DNA of 64,000 bases, taken from positions 22,987,120 through 23,051,119 of the forward strand of contig NC_088778.1 in the NCBI RefSeq assembly GCF_954871325.1. Direction: 5' to 3'. Shown here in pieces: positions 35,501-49,300 of this stretch (positions are counted from its first letter, which is position 1; each line of letters opens with the position of its first letter). The notes beneath the pieces were generated by a model. The model ran no database searches and was not told the origin of the DNA. It saw nothing but the letters and a program-made list of their open reading frames with translations. The DNA is from Gordionus sp. m RMFG-2023. Taxonomy: Eukaryota > Nematomorpha > Gordioida > Chordodea > Parachordodidae. The translations under genes were made by a program, and so were the position numbers.

Positions 35501-38500
35501 CAATCAGCCGACATATAGCTATGGGAATGTTTTATGAAATGATATATGAATGTTGTTTCAGCAATAACAGATAAGGTTTCATTCTTAGAATATTCGATTA
35601 CGTATGATGATATAGAAGTTTTGGTTCTAACTTTTTGATTTGCCAGCTTATGGTTGTTAGATTTCATATGTTTGATTATATCACACTCTCCACTATGGCT
35701 TATTAAAAAGCGTGATGCAACATATACCACATTTTACAGTCGACCCTGAATGCTGCTTTAACCATTCATATTTTTGTTCCCAACTTTTATTATAACTTAC
35801 CTTATATATTTTCCTCTTTTTTGTTTGTTTATATTTCAATTTTTTATCTTGAGAATTATAACTTGAGGATGAGCTTCCTGAAATATTTTGAATTTGCAAA
35901 TCCATTCTGTAACAAGTTCAAGAAATAGATATTATAATAAATTTTTAGTTTGAGTTTTAAGAAGATATAGAATAAATCAATTATAAATTAACATTTTCTA
36001 AAAATAATAATCTGATCTACTGAATATATATTACCTTTATTATAAATTAATTTTACTTAATTATTTTATAAAAATGATCGTGAAACTAATTAATCAACTC
36101 TAGCAATTAATGTTTTAAGATATTTCTTAATTTGATTGTTAATTTAGCAATATCTAAATTAAATTAAACTAATTATAATTTGTGAGTGTATGTATAATTA
36201 ATTTATTTCATTTAAAATTTTACGAGTTTTAAAATAGGATTTATAAAATCCATATAAAATATATATAGTTATTTAAATTCATATTAAAATTATACTCGAT
36301 AAACTTTATAAAAATTGAATTTGTATTGTGGGTAATTGATCAATGAATATGATTTGTTAGTTGGACTATTAACAAATACTTTAAATATTTTAAAATAAAA
36401 TTAATTTAAAATTTTATATTTTTAAAAACGTGAGAAAAAGTGTGAGACTATGTGTGATTATTTTAATTTACTCAAAAAAGGTGAGAAAAGCGTGAAGTGT
36501 GGGAAAACGTGGATAGGTAAAAAATAAGGTATGAAATCGTGAGAATCACGGCTAAATACTGACATCTGACAACCCTGATTATACTACATATCAGATACTT
36601 GCGTATAGTGTTGTTAATTGGTTCAATTGGAGCCGATTTTTGGCGAACTAAATATTTTAGCCAGAAAAATATTGCATAAGCCTCTAGGTTTCACTAATAG
36701 TTCAAACCTTTGTGCCATCTATGAGGCCAATCTTTAGGCTTGCTTAATATTTTTCTGGATAAAATATTGAGTTAGCCATTTTAAGAATTGCCTTCAAATA
36801 GGGAAAAATTTTGTAATTTTGAATTATTTTGGCATTATTTTGCAAATTGTTTCAAAGGGAAATTGAAAACATAAATAATAAATATAAATTACAAATCTCG
36901 ATTATATGATTTTCCAACTGATTATTTATATATCATTTAAATTTATTATTTAAAAATAAGCTCGTTTTGGATTTTTAATTTTTTTAGAAAAATTTTTAAG
37001 CACAGCCCTGATATTTAAAATTATGCCATTTTTGGACCAAATTCGGTGCCGGGCCTGTAGGTCTCTGCCATCTATATATTATAATATGCATAGATAGATG
37101 ACAAAAGCTAATTATTTAAAGTAGGGATGTAATATAAGTGTTATTATATTATAATATAACTAGCTAATAAGTAGTTTGTGCATATGGTACTAAATATACT
37201 TTATTAATATATTTTATAAAAATATTAAAATTTAAAAAAAGAGGTAAATTTGCGAATCACACCTCATAAGATATTCTTAATTTAAAATATGATGGCCAGT
37301 CTTTCTTGATGGAAAAAATAAAAAATATATAACTAAGAGTACCAGAGCTCCCGTTAGTCAGCATTGATGAGCCCGTCAAAAATGATGATGAATGAGAATT
37401 TTCTCCTTACTCTTATAATAGTTGTTACCTGTAATTTAAAAATAATATCCAATTTTTATTCTTTATAACCCCCTCTCTCTCTTCAGGCCAGGTCCAATCC
37501 ATTAAAACTAAGTGAAAATGCTATGTTAGTCAAAATATATTTAGAGCTTTTACTTGATACCCTATCAATATTATTTGTTAAAATATTACTGATGAAAAAA
37601 TTCCCAAGCAAGGTTCAGGCCATAATAATTTTGAAAAAATTTCCCCAACCCCAACCAATGATCTTTTGGTAGTTGAGAACTAGAATAAAATATGGGCCTT
37701 GGTTTTTTGACCAGGCCAAGCCCAGGGCGGCAAAAAAAATTGTTTTAGTTGAATGTCTGCATAATTAATAGTAAAAAACCAAGCGTCCAAGCTGATAATA
37801 ATTTGAAAAATTTCCCCAAGCCTAGCCCAATATAATTTATAAAAAAAATTTCCAAGCCCATCCTAACCCATTATAATTTTTAAAATTTTTCTCAAACCTG
37901 GCTAACCGATAATAATTTTGAAATTTATTTCCGAAGCCTGGAGCTTCCGATAAAAAAAAATAAATATTGATATAATTACTTTATCAAAATATAGTTTCAT
38001 TTATAAGAAGAATTATATTACAAAATTTAAGATAAAGGGGGGCTGAGTTGGAAGGACGTTTGCCTATGGAACGTTAACTCTGGGAATCGAGTTGATGTAT
38101 AAAATAAATTTAAAAAAAAAATTTGACATTAGAGGTATATAGTCTCCTTCGATTTATTAACATTAAGATGATAGAGAGTTGATAGAAAAACTAAAAATAA
38201 CATTAAGATTATAGGAAAACGTTCATTTCTTGATTACGGAGATTATAAATATTAGATTATAATGATCAATTTCGGAAGAAAAAACTATTAAAATTTAAAA
38301 AAGGTTATTTTAAATGTCATAAGCATTATATATAATTATAATTAGTGCTATTTCACTCTTACAAATAAGTAAAGTATATTTTGCTTAAAGAATACTTAAG
38401 ATATAGACATAAATTATAAGTTTCCTTATAAAGTTATTAAATTTAAGGTTCACAAAGCAATGTTCTCTCTTCTTTAGAGTTATTTCTTTTATAGCTGTTC

Positions 38501-40322
38501 ATTTTCTTTCCCTGAGAGAGACTGTCTCTTAAACTTGATCAATAAACACACTTGAATGGTCATCTTATAGATATTTGGATGCTCCGATTTTGGAAATCGA
38601 ATATTTCATTTATTCAAATAATATTTTGCAAATATTAAAATAAAATTAATCGAATACATTAAATCGAAATTATTTGAATATTATTCAATTATTAAATATT
38701 TAGGAGTACTAGTTTATAATATAATAAAAAGAAGTCGATATCTATGCTATATAATTTTAAATATTACAAAAAGAAAAGAAAATTATTTATGAGCTTCTTA
38801 ACCTATTATTTTATCTTCAAAAAAAATTCCCCAAAATTTAACTAATTATCGTTATTTAAATATATAAATATTTTAGGAAGTATCAACAAAATTAAACACG
38901 TTCCATATCTTTTCACCCTTCTATGCTAACTGGCAAAAAAAGTTAAACACCCGAATATAATTCAATTATTATAATATCATAATTAGCATGCATATATAGA
39001 AAGAAATAGAATGTATAATTATTTTAATGAGGACTTAAAAAAATGTTACAGTATATATTTATTATATGCTAGCGGCAATGTGTTTTCCCCGGCAATGTGT
39101 TTTCCCCGGCAATGTGTTATATTTTCAACTTAAAATTATTTTTTTGAGCGCATTTTTTTTTAAATTTGAAAATCTGATTTTAAATGTATTTTATCATGTT
39201 TGGAATACCTATCCTATAAATTTCAGACAATTTTACCATGAACTTTCGAATTCAATATAATTTATATTCGTTTTTCCATAAATTTTTTATATAGATTATA
39301 AATGATTCAAAGGTTAATGGGAAAATTGTCTCTAATTCATAAGATAAATATTGTAAACATCATTTCCGGTAAAATTATGATTTTATACATCGCACTCAAA
39401 AAATGATTTAAAATCGAGAAACTAACATTGTCGGAAAAATTCTAACATATATACATATATAAAATATAGTATAGTACACTATACACAAAAAAGATATTAT
39501 ACTCTCTTATAAAAAATGAAAAATAAATATTTGACTCATTCATATTATACAGGCAATCGGTGTCGGTAAATAACCAACATGAATTTTTTTTAAATATGAC
39601 TTTAAAACTTATTCATAAATTGTTGGATAAGTTATAGTGTTCTATATTAATTTTTTTTAGGAGGGGCATTTAAAAATATATTTATTATATTTTAAATAGA
39701 ATATTACAGCAAATATAGAGGCAAAAATATGTATATAAAACACTATAATACTCATCCGACGATATATGCGTTTGCTAAAAGAATATTTTTTCTTTAAACA
39801 AATTTAAAAATTGCGTAAATTAATATTTTTTTGATATAAGCCCTAGTCAAACAATTTTTAGATTAAATCTAATATATGTGATCTCCACTATCCTAGATTA
39901 GTCTATGACCCAAATGTAAAATTAAGTCAAATATAAATAACCTTTTAATATGATTCTATTTACCGATATTGGATTTATGTAGTTTGTAATTATAAATATT
40001 TATATCAGAGTTTTATGGTCGAAAGAAAGAAGGAAGGAAGGAAGGAAGGAAGGAAGGAAGGAAGGAAGGAAGGAAGGAAGGAAGGAAGGAAGGAAGGAAG
40101 GAAGGAAGGAAGGAAGGAAGGAAGGAAGGAAGGAAGGAAGGAAGGAAGGAAGGAAGGAAGGAAGGAAGGAAGGAAGGAAGGAAGGAAGGAAGGAAGGAAG
40201 GAAGGAAGGAAGGAAGGAAGGAAGGAAGGAAGGAAGGAAGGAAGGAAGGAAGGAAGGAAGGAAGGAAGGAAGGAAGGAAGGAAGGAAGGAAGGAAGGAAG
40301 GAAGGAAGGAAGGAAGGAAGGA

Positions 40323-40358
<36 letters not shown>

Positions 40359-43300
40359 ACGAAAGAAAGAAAGTTAGGGAAATTGTAGGGCTAGATTTAA
40401 ATAAAAATTTTCCTTGATTTCTTATAAATAATAAAATAGAACAGGATAACTTATGTAAAATAGCACTCCCGCTTAAGCATCTATGTTTTAAATATTTAGT
40501 TGATTCGCCAAATTAATAGCAGTAGTTTATTTATTATAAGATATTTGTCATTCTTGTGATGGAATCCAACATTAACTCATATTGATATTTTAAATAACTT
40601 CATCACCTAAATTTTTCTTCAGACGATTGTTTGAACATGAACAAATTCTTTTTAATTTTCATCTTAAATTTTTAAAATAAAAAAAGTTGTGACGCTCTTA
40701 CATATTATAAACGTCGAAATTCATTCCCACACCACGTATCTTGGGAAAGCATGGAAAGTGGTTACAACACAAATTACGCAGGTTGAAAATATTTAAATAT
40801 TTATTTTCATCATAATTCAATCAATATTATTACTATAAGTTGAATCTACATGTCCCCAGCCCTAGATAAAAAAATTATAGACCGGGCATTTAAATTTTAA
40901 CAGACGGGGTCGAAATAATATTTTTTAATTGCGGGCCCGTAAAACTCACATGCATAAAAATCTTAAAGTTTGTGCCCGGAAATATTTATATTTTATTCTA
41001 TTAAAAATATGTACCCTTATACATAATAATCGAAAAAATAAATGTAATTAAAACCCGATATATCCAACAATTCCGGTGTTGATAACTGTGGGCATGTAGG
41101 AGTATTTGTTTTTATTTGGGGCTTCGGCGTGGACTTTGGCAAAGTGTAAATTATTTTATTTAGCTTAGAAATCAATATAAATGTAGTCCCGAACTAGGGA
41201 AGGCCGTTAGACCAATATATTTAAATAAATTTGGTGATTTGATAAGAGATAGTGAGTAAGCATTTTGTCCCAGGTGCTGAGTACTAAAGTTACGCCTTCG
41301 TCTGAGCTGTTGAGGTTTGAGGAATTCAAGGAAACATATGAAATGAAAGTCGATAATGTATTTTATAAATTTAATAAAATTCGAAAGAATACAGTTGCCT
41401 CATAACAAAAAATGCCAAATAAAAAAGTTGGTAAAAAGTGGGAAAATATTGTTTTTGATCAATATTTTTTTAATTCTAAGCTTCCTTTACTAAGCATATA
41501 ATTGATAGTAGAAATTATATTTTTGAGCAAATTTGAGAAAATTAGATCTAAAGATGAAAAGTTATAAGCATTTGCCCTTTTACCCCAAATGCCATATAGC
41601 TCCGGTCTCGCCCACTAAAAAATTCACAATATTTTAGGGCTCTCAAGTATAATTAAGGGGTTGCTGATTATTATTTTGTCTTTCTTTTATGGCACTATTA
41701 CCCGGCATTCACAGTTAACGTGGAAATTCGCGAAATATACAATAATACATCATATGTTGTATAATTCGCCACGAATTAGAACATATTTTATATACTTCGC
41801 AGCGAATTCGCGTTAATTTTGAATGCAGTATTGGAATATAATTCAATTGGCTTATTGACAACTGATAAAAAAGAATTGCGATTTAAGCACTATGGATCAT
41901 ATATAAAATAGATATTGAAATCAGTTGACTCTACATGATTTAAATTATAAGCTGTTTTTTGCTATTACATTTCATAATATATTATATAAAATATTTTAAA
42001 AATTATATAGGGGATAATGATGTCAAGACTGAAAAGTATAAACAATGGTCTATTTTCAAATTGGTAATTTAATGAAAATAATAATATAAATCATAATTAT
42101 CAAATATTTATACAGTTTGACAAAAACGGCAAAAAACAAAAATCGTCAGTGTCAGAATTAGATGAGATTATGAACTCTATCAGATCAGAAGAAGGTGATT
42201 TCAAAAATAGTATGTTACATTATAAGGTAAAACAAATTCTATTCTTTTTTTTTATAATTAAAAATTAAATAGGCTTTATCTTAAATAATATACGTAAGGT
42301 AAAATTGCAAAAACTTTTTTGGCAAGCAAAATATGTTATTATCGAATTTCAAAAAAAAAATACAATATATAATCGTTGGGGTTTAGAAAATTTTCTATGC
42401 TTTATTGACTCGAGTCGCTTAAGAAAACTTTCAAACTTTAGTCATTTATAGCTATCGTTTCTTTAATTTGGAATAGATTATGATCATTTGAATTTCATAT
42501 GATTTAATGCAGAAATTTTGTGTATCTTTAATTTAAGAAATATAAATTAAACATAATTCAAAATATCACGGCAAAATTTTCTATAAATTTGCCGGTGACG
42601 TACTCTATACTAGAGAGCTGCAAAGTTAGGCCCGGCCCGCCTAATTTTATTTAAAATAATTAAGTTCGGGGTTGGACCTTGGAAATTTTTTTAAATATAT
42701 CTAAATTTATCAATTTTATATTGAATTTTTTATGTAAAATAAAAATTTTTGATTTTATTTATTGAAACTAAACGCCCTATAACATATGTCTTTTATTTTG
42801 AGTAATTATAAAAATTAATTTCTATATTTAATTAAATTCGGGCAGGGCTGGGCCGCTAAATTTTTTTTAAAATAATTTCGGATACGAGCCGGGCCGGCAA
42901 ATCTTTTTTAAAAAATTATGGGTTCGGGCCGGGCCGGCAAAACTTTTTTTAAAAAAATTTCGGGCCGGGCCGTGCTTGAAAAATTAGGCCCGATGCAGAT
43001 CACTACTCTATACGATTCCAACAAAATCAGATCTTACAAAATTAAAAGAAAAAAGTTCGCTACATAAATAGTGTTTAAAATATGTGCTAAAAACTTAGAT
43101 TTAACATTATGTATATGCATGCTAGTAAATAGCTCGTAAAAAAATGGGTTAATTATGCTATCTACCTTAAGGTATTACTTATCAAATTTGTATTTTGTTT
43201 ATTTTTCATTTGGATAGGACTACCAAATATATTTATAATATATATTTGAAAAATCATGATTTTTGTAAAGCGTCTGTGGCCTAGTCAGCGAGAACGTTGC

Positions 43301-46300
43301 TTACCAATCCTATGATTTTGGGTTCAAATCCCAGCAATGATAATATTTTTTTTCTTAATCTAACTTGGTGGTTCCGTCCTTGAGGGATGATATATAAAAA
43401 GCCAGACTCGACCACGTTTTTCCGTTTTAATATATGTTAAATAATAAGGGTCTTATTACATTTTAATAAATTTTAATCACGATTCGCTCGGTACTGCCTT
43501 TGGTTTTTGGTAGTAAGCATCATTAACCATAAAAATGATGGATGAATCAGAAATTTGTCTTTTCATGAGGTATGAATCAGAATACATAGGAGAATGTGGC
43601 ATGATTGGCCATGTTTTTACCTTTATAAAAAAGGCATCAAGATTTGGGTTTAACCTGTGTCTGTATAGCCTAATTCCTAATCTTTAAATAAAATTTGAAT
43701 CATATCTATATTAGTTTATGTGCTAGATGAGTTTATGTGAAGATGTTTTTCTGGCCAGCCAAAACATAATATGTATTGACTGGCCATATACTATGTGTTA
43801 ACTGGCTATAATATATATTTAAATATTTTATTTATATGAAATATTACAATACGAAATACTTGTTAGAGGCCTATGTTAATTTCTTCATTTTTTAGGTATA
43901 TGAAAATTTAATTATACACAACATCCAAATTTATCATCATCTATTTAATGACAATATTTTATAAATTAATATCTTAATTATCTTTTTTTTAAACATTCCT
44001 ATTTCAATATAAAGTTAATCACTATCTATTTAAATTTAATAATTTTATAAAAATTATTATCTTAATTATTTACATGTTAAAATGGTTATTTCAATAATTA
44101 AATCATTCATCAATTTAAAATATTTTGATGCTCAAATATAAACTTAAATATTATTATGAATACACAGTAACATTTTATGTTATTTAATTAATTTATAAAT
44201 GAGAAAATTTTAACATTTTTATTTACATAAATAACAAACAAATACATTATTATTAATACATTAAGCATGAACCTATTCTTTACAATGAATAAATTTAATT
44301 CCCTCTTTCTTGCTCTAGGAATATTTCTTCTTGCATATATTGTATAGCCTCTAGGTATACTTAACTCATAAAATCATGTGAAAATATTTTTATCAAAAAA
44401 TTAATCATCTTAAACATAAAAATTTATATAATTAAATCTATGATAACTAATTATTTAACAGATAATTCTTAATATATAATTAATACCACTAAGAATTGCT
44501 CTAACAAGTAAATATAATTAATCTATAATAACTAATTATCTAACAGATAATTCTAACATGTAATTATTATCATTAAAAAATGCTTTAATATATTTATAAG
44601 TTTTAACTATTTTATGCTAAATCCCATTAATGATTTTCGAAGAATTTGTTCATCATTTTTTCACCAAATGTTGGTTTATATAAACTTTTTATTTCAATGA
44701 GATTGTATGAATTTTGGCCAGACAATACTCACCTATCTATTATCATAAAATGCCTTATGCCTTAATATATTAAATATATAAGCTCTAATTTTTTGTGTGA
44801 ATATTGTTAAATGCTTAAAGATAATATTTATATAAAATATCAGTATCCTAAATTAGTAATTTTTTCACCAAACAAAAAAATATAAAACACGATTTTTCTA
44901 GAAAGAGGTACTAAAAATAGTTTATTTAAGATATTTTTTTTATTGGATTGCTCTAGTCAATAAATGAACTTAGGTAAGGTACCTGATAAATACAAGCATT
45001 TTGACTAATTTTGAGAGAAATTGGTTGAATAGAAAGGGTGGTGGCCAGTTGACCATTTATGCCACATCTCCCCTACGCATTGGCGTACGCAGCGGGGGGG
45101 GGGCAGGGGAACCCCCCCCCCTTCCCCCCCCCACCCAAAGCCAAAAAATGCAGATGCCGGATATATTTTTCAAAAATATTATTGTTTATATTAATTTATA
45201 TTTGTTAATATTTATTCGTATCTCATATTAAATATATATTATATTACATTTATTATCACATTCATAAGTTATTTTATCAATTAATTTCGATTTCAAGTTT
45301 TCCGGTGTAATATTTACTTATTATTTTCAAATTTTTAGTGGCGTAATATTTATCTACCATTTTCAAATTTCTAGTCAAATAATAATTATTTCTGAAACTT
45401 CTGGTCCAACAGGGAAAAAGAAATTGCAACCTTGTCCAACGAGATAGAGCCTCTTCCATCAAGCACTAACAGCAATTAAGGAGTTAGAATAGCCACTTAT
45501 TTGCTATTACTGAAATATTACAATGGCCTGAAAGAAATATTTCCTCAGAAGCAAGAAAATTATTGGATTCAATGCTTATTACAAATTTTATTTCTCATTA
45601 GAATGTATTATTTAATATACAACTATTTTAAGTATTACTTTTCAAAAACATGACAATGATTTGATTAAGAAGATGAGAATAGCGGAGAGCATTTTTTCAG
45701 AACTCAAGAAAATTAGGGCTAATGTTGATGAAGAATTTCATATTTTATTGTTGAGTCAAAAGCAGAGCTATACGTGTTTAATATTTGTCTCCCTCGACAG
45801 CAAGGCAAGCTCATCGTTAAATTATTAATATAGGATCAGTAGAAGAGTTTATCCTAGATGCAGATACATTTATAACCCAAATAAATGAATTTTTAATATA
45901 TCATGCAGCACTTACATCTGCAAATATTACTTCCACAATAGCCTTCAACCTTTTTCAGATGGTGATAGAAAAAAAAATATTTGTTAGATTTTTATTATGA
46001 AGATGTTAAAGTATCTTATGATGCCTTACTAGCTTAATAACTATGTTTATAAGATTAACTATAGTTGATATAGTCCCAAAAAATGGTATGGTAGCTCTGC
46101 ATTATTTCAAACACATTTTAGATTAAATTCCCAATGTATTAAAAGGGTTTATAAACTCTTGCCATTAGTAAACTAATGAGAGAACACTCTCTTTTTTAAG
46201 AAGAATAACAGAGGCCTGCAGAAGTACCATTTGCAGGGCACGGCCCGAATTTTTTTTAAAGATTTTTTACGCTATTTTTAAAAAATTTTTTAGGCCGCTC

Positions 46301-49300
46301 GGTTTTTTTTTTAAATTTACAGGCTCGTCCCTGCTTTTTTTAAAATAAAATTTTCAGGCCAGGCCTGGATTTTTTTAAAATAAATTATATTTATTTTTGA
46401 TTTTTATAGCTAATAATAACGATTTCAAATATAGGCTGTTTTAAAAAATACAGCCCGGCTTGGGTGTTTTTTTAAGAAAATTTAGGTCCGGCCCGGGTGT
46501 TTTTTAAAAAAAATTTTGGGCCCAGCCTTGGTATAATTAAAAAAATTAAAATATTGTCCGGCCCAGGAGTCGGGCCTGCAGGTCTCTGAAAAACATACCA
46601 AGAAGTACAACATATGAAAGTAGATTGAAAGGTTTTGATTTTTTGAATATTCATAGGCATTTGACGACAAGCAAGGATGAGATAATTCAAAAATTAGCTC
46701 AATTCCAACGAAGATTGGATTTTACATTGTAAATATATAACATACAAAATACAATTATTCCTAAGAAACTTTTTGTGTAAAGCATTTAAGTGATTTTTTA
46801 CATATAATTTTTTTATAATTCACATTAATTTAAAATTGTGTATTAGGAATAGTTATTAGTCCTAATAATTTTTAAAAAACATTAATATTTCTCAAAAAAA
46901 TTTATTATCCCCCCCCCCCCTAGACCAAATTCCTGCGTACGCGCCTGCCCCTACGTATGAGATAAGTGCAGAACTAAATCCTTTCATTTAGACGTGTTTA
47001 AATATTTATTTAAGCGATTTAAATTATATATATTTTAGGCATTATGAACACGCTTTTATATCTTTACGGAAAAAAAATTAAATATTTGGCTTAATCCAGA
47101 AAACATGTTATATTATTATAGATAATCCTATAATTATCAGTCATTTATATAAATTACAAATTCTGTATAATATAATTTAGAAGGTGCTGATTAATACTAG
47201 CAGAGTGGCGTTGCTAGCTTTTATCATTTGTATGCTAAAAAAGTTATTTTAAAAAATATATTTTAGGTATGCTCAAAAAAATGCTTTGATATATAAAATA
47301 TAAGATTAATGATGCCACCCACTAATATAAATAAGTATTACATGGTATTCTTTATAAACTTTCTAGTATATTATATATACAATTATAATGATTATTTTTT
47401 AACAGAATCAAGACTGGACTAAGCTTTGGCCTTTGGAAAATTATTTTGAAAACGATTATAACCTTCTTTGTCATAAAGACAAGACGTTCCAATTAAAAAA
47501 TGCAATTTGGGAATTGTATACTTTAGAATCGGAATTTTATTTCGACACTCTCCTAGTGCTCAGAAATGTAAAATATAATAGAAAAATAATTTTTATGTGA
47601 TCAAATATATAATCATTTAGGTTTATATGTATTCTTTGAAAGCTATTCAAGTTGAAGGTTATCTAATGGATGCCGAACCAGAAATCCTATTTGGAAATTT
47701 AGAAGAGATATGCACAGTAAGTGAAATTTTATTTTAAATCCTTTGAATAATCGTTGCCTTGTTAAGATTTTTATTTTTGGAGTAACGTGCAAAGAAACTT
47801 TTATATCAAGTTAAATTAATTTGTAATTGCACTGGTTGTTATATATTATATTTATTTTTGTAATTTTTAAATGTATTGTGTGCTTTCAAATTTTCCTAAC
47901 ATAGTTACAATAAAAAATACAACTTGATTATGTAACCTAGCTATATGGTAGTTTTTTTAAGTTTTATAAATTTAAAAATTTCTATTTACCACCAAAAAAT
48001 GTAAGGTTATATTATATTTATTTTTGTAATTTTTAAATGTATTGTGTGCTTTCAAATTTTCCTAACATAGTTACAATAAAAAATACAACTTGATTATGTA
48101 ACCTAGCTATATGGTAGTTTTTTTTTAAGTTTTATAAATTTAAAAATTTCTATTTACCACCAAAAAAATGTAAGGTTACACAGCAATTTTGTAAAGACTT
48201 AATAAAAGCTATCGAAGAGACAAATTTTGATCTAAACAGGTTATATCCTAGACTTTTGATTTTAAATAAGGTAAACAAGTTTTTTTGTTAATATCCAAAA
48301 TTAAAGCTTTTTTTTAAAGGATAAAGAGACGGGAAATCTTAAAAACAATGCATATCACAAATATTGCCTTAACTATTTAAACGCTCTTAATCATCTGTAC
48401 ATATTACGATACTTTGGGGATTTCTGCCAATATGAAACTGTAAATTGATAATATATGAAATAAATAATAATTCTTTTAATATAATTTTATTATTGAATAG
48501 CTCAAAAATATTTAATTTATGTAATATATGCCTCTTTGAATTAAAGAACTCGGGGCTGAAACTCTTCTATTAAATTTTGTAAAATATATGCTTATTGAGA
48601 ATGACCCCCTCCCCAATGATTAGAGATATATCTTAGCCACTCTATTCACTCTTATTAATCCTGTTATATCTTAAAATTTACCAATTTAACCCCCCCCCCC
48701 TCCTTAACTAAGCTATTCCCTCCCCAACTAAGCTATTTTCAATATATCATTTTATAGTCTTCTTTCTCGTGTCGCTATTATTATAAGTTTCTAAAATCAA
48801 GTTTGTAAAACATAAACAAAAAAAACTTTTACTATAACTTGATATCTGTAATTTTTGGATAGGAAGAATTATTAATTTTATGAATATTCTAAGAATATGC
48901 TATATAATCAATTTTTTAAATTGATTTCGTTAAAACATTTGTTCTCCCTAAAAAATATACTTATCGTTCTTTATATTAATATCTTTAAATGTTTCGAATG
49001 ATAATTACTAAATTAGCTGTGAAACGTTATTCTATAAAAATAAGAGCGTCATGAATATTTTTCTGAGGAGCAATTGCCCATTTGATTGGGCGGCATGGGG
49101 TCTATGAGCAATAGTAATTCAAATATAATATTTCTCATGACTTGATACTATTGGATAATAATTAATGAACAAACATTTAAAAAATTTTTAATGATAAAAA
49201 AAACAACTCAGTGGTGTCGGAATAACCCAATATGTAAGAAGAGAAGTTTATCGGATTTATTAATATCTCCTGTTCAACATTTCATGAAAATTCCACTGAT

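Noticed and set aside
40015-40377. 120-residue open frame of KEGR repeats
   Set aside because: It is only the translation of the GAAG microsatellite.
43268-43340. Functional tRNA gene
   Set aside because: A and B boxes are present but the acceptor arms do not pair, so it fits a SINE head better.
44940-45077. Exon continuing to the G-run at 45091
   Set aside because: The open frame runs straight through the hAT terminus, and its proline-rich end is the G/C run.
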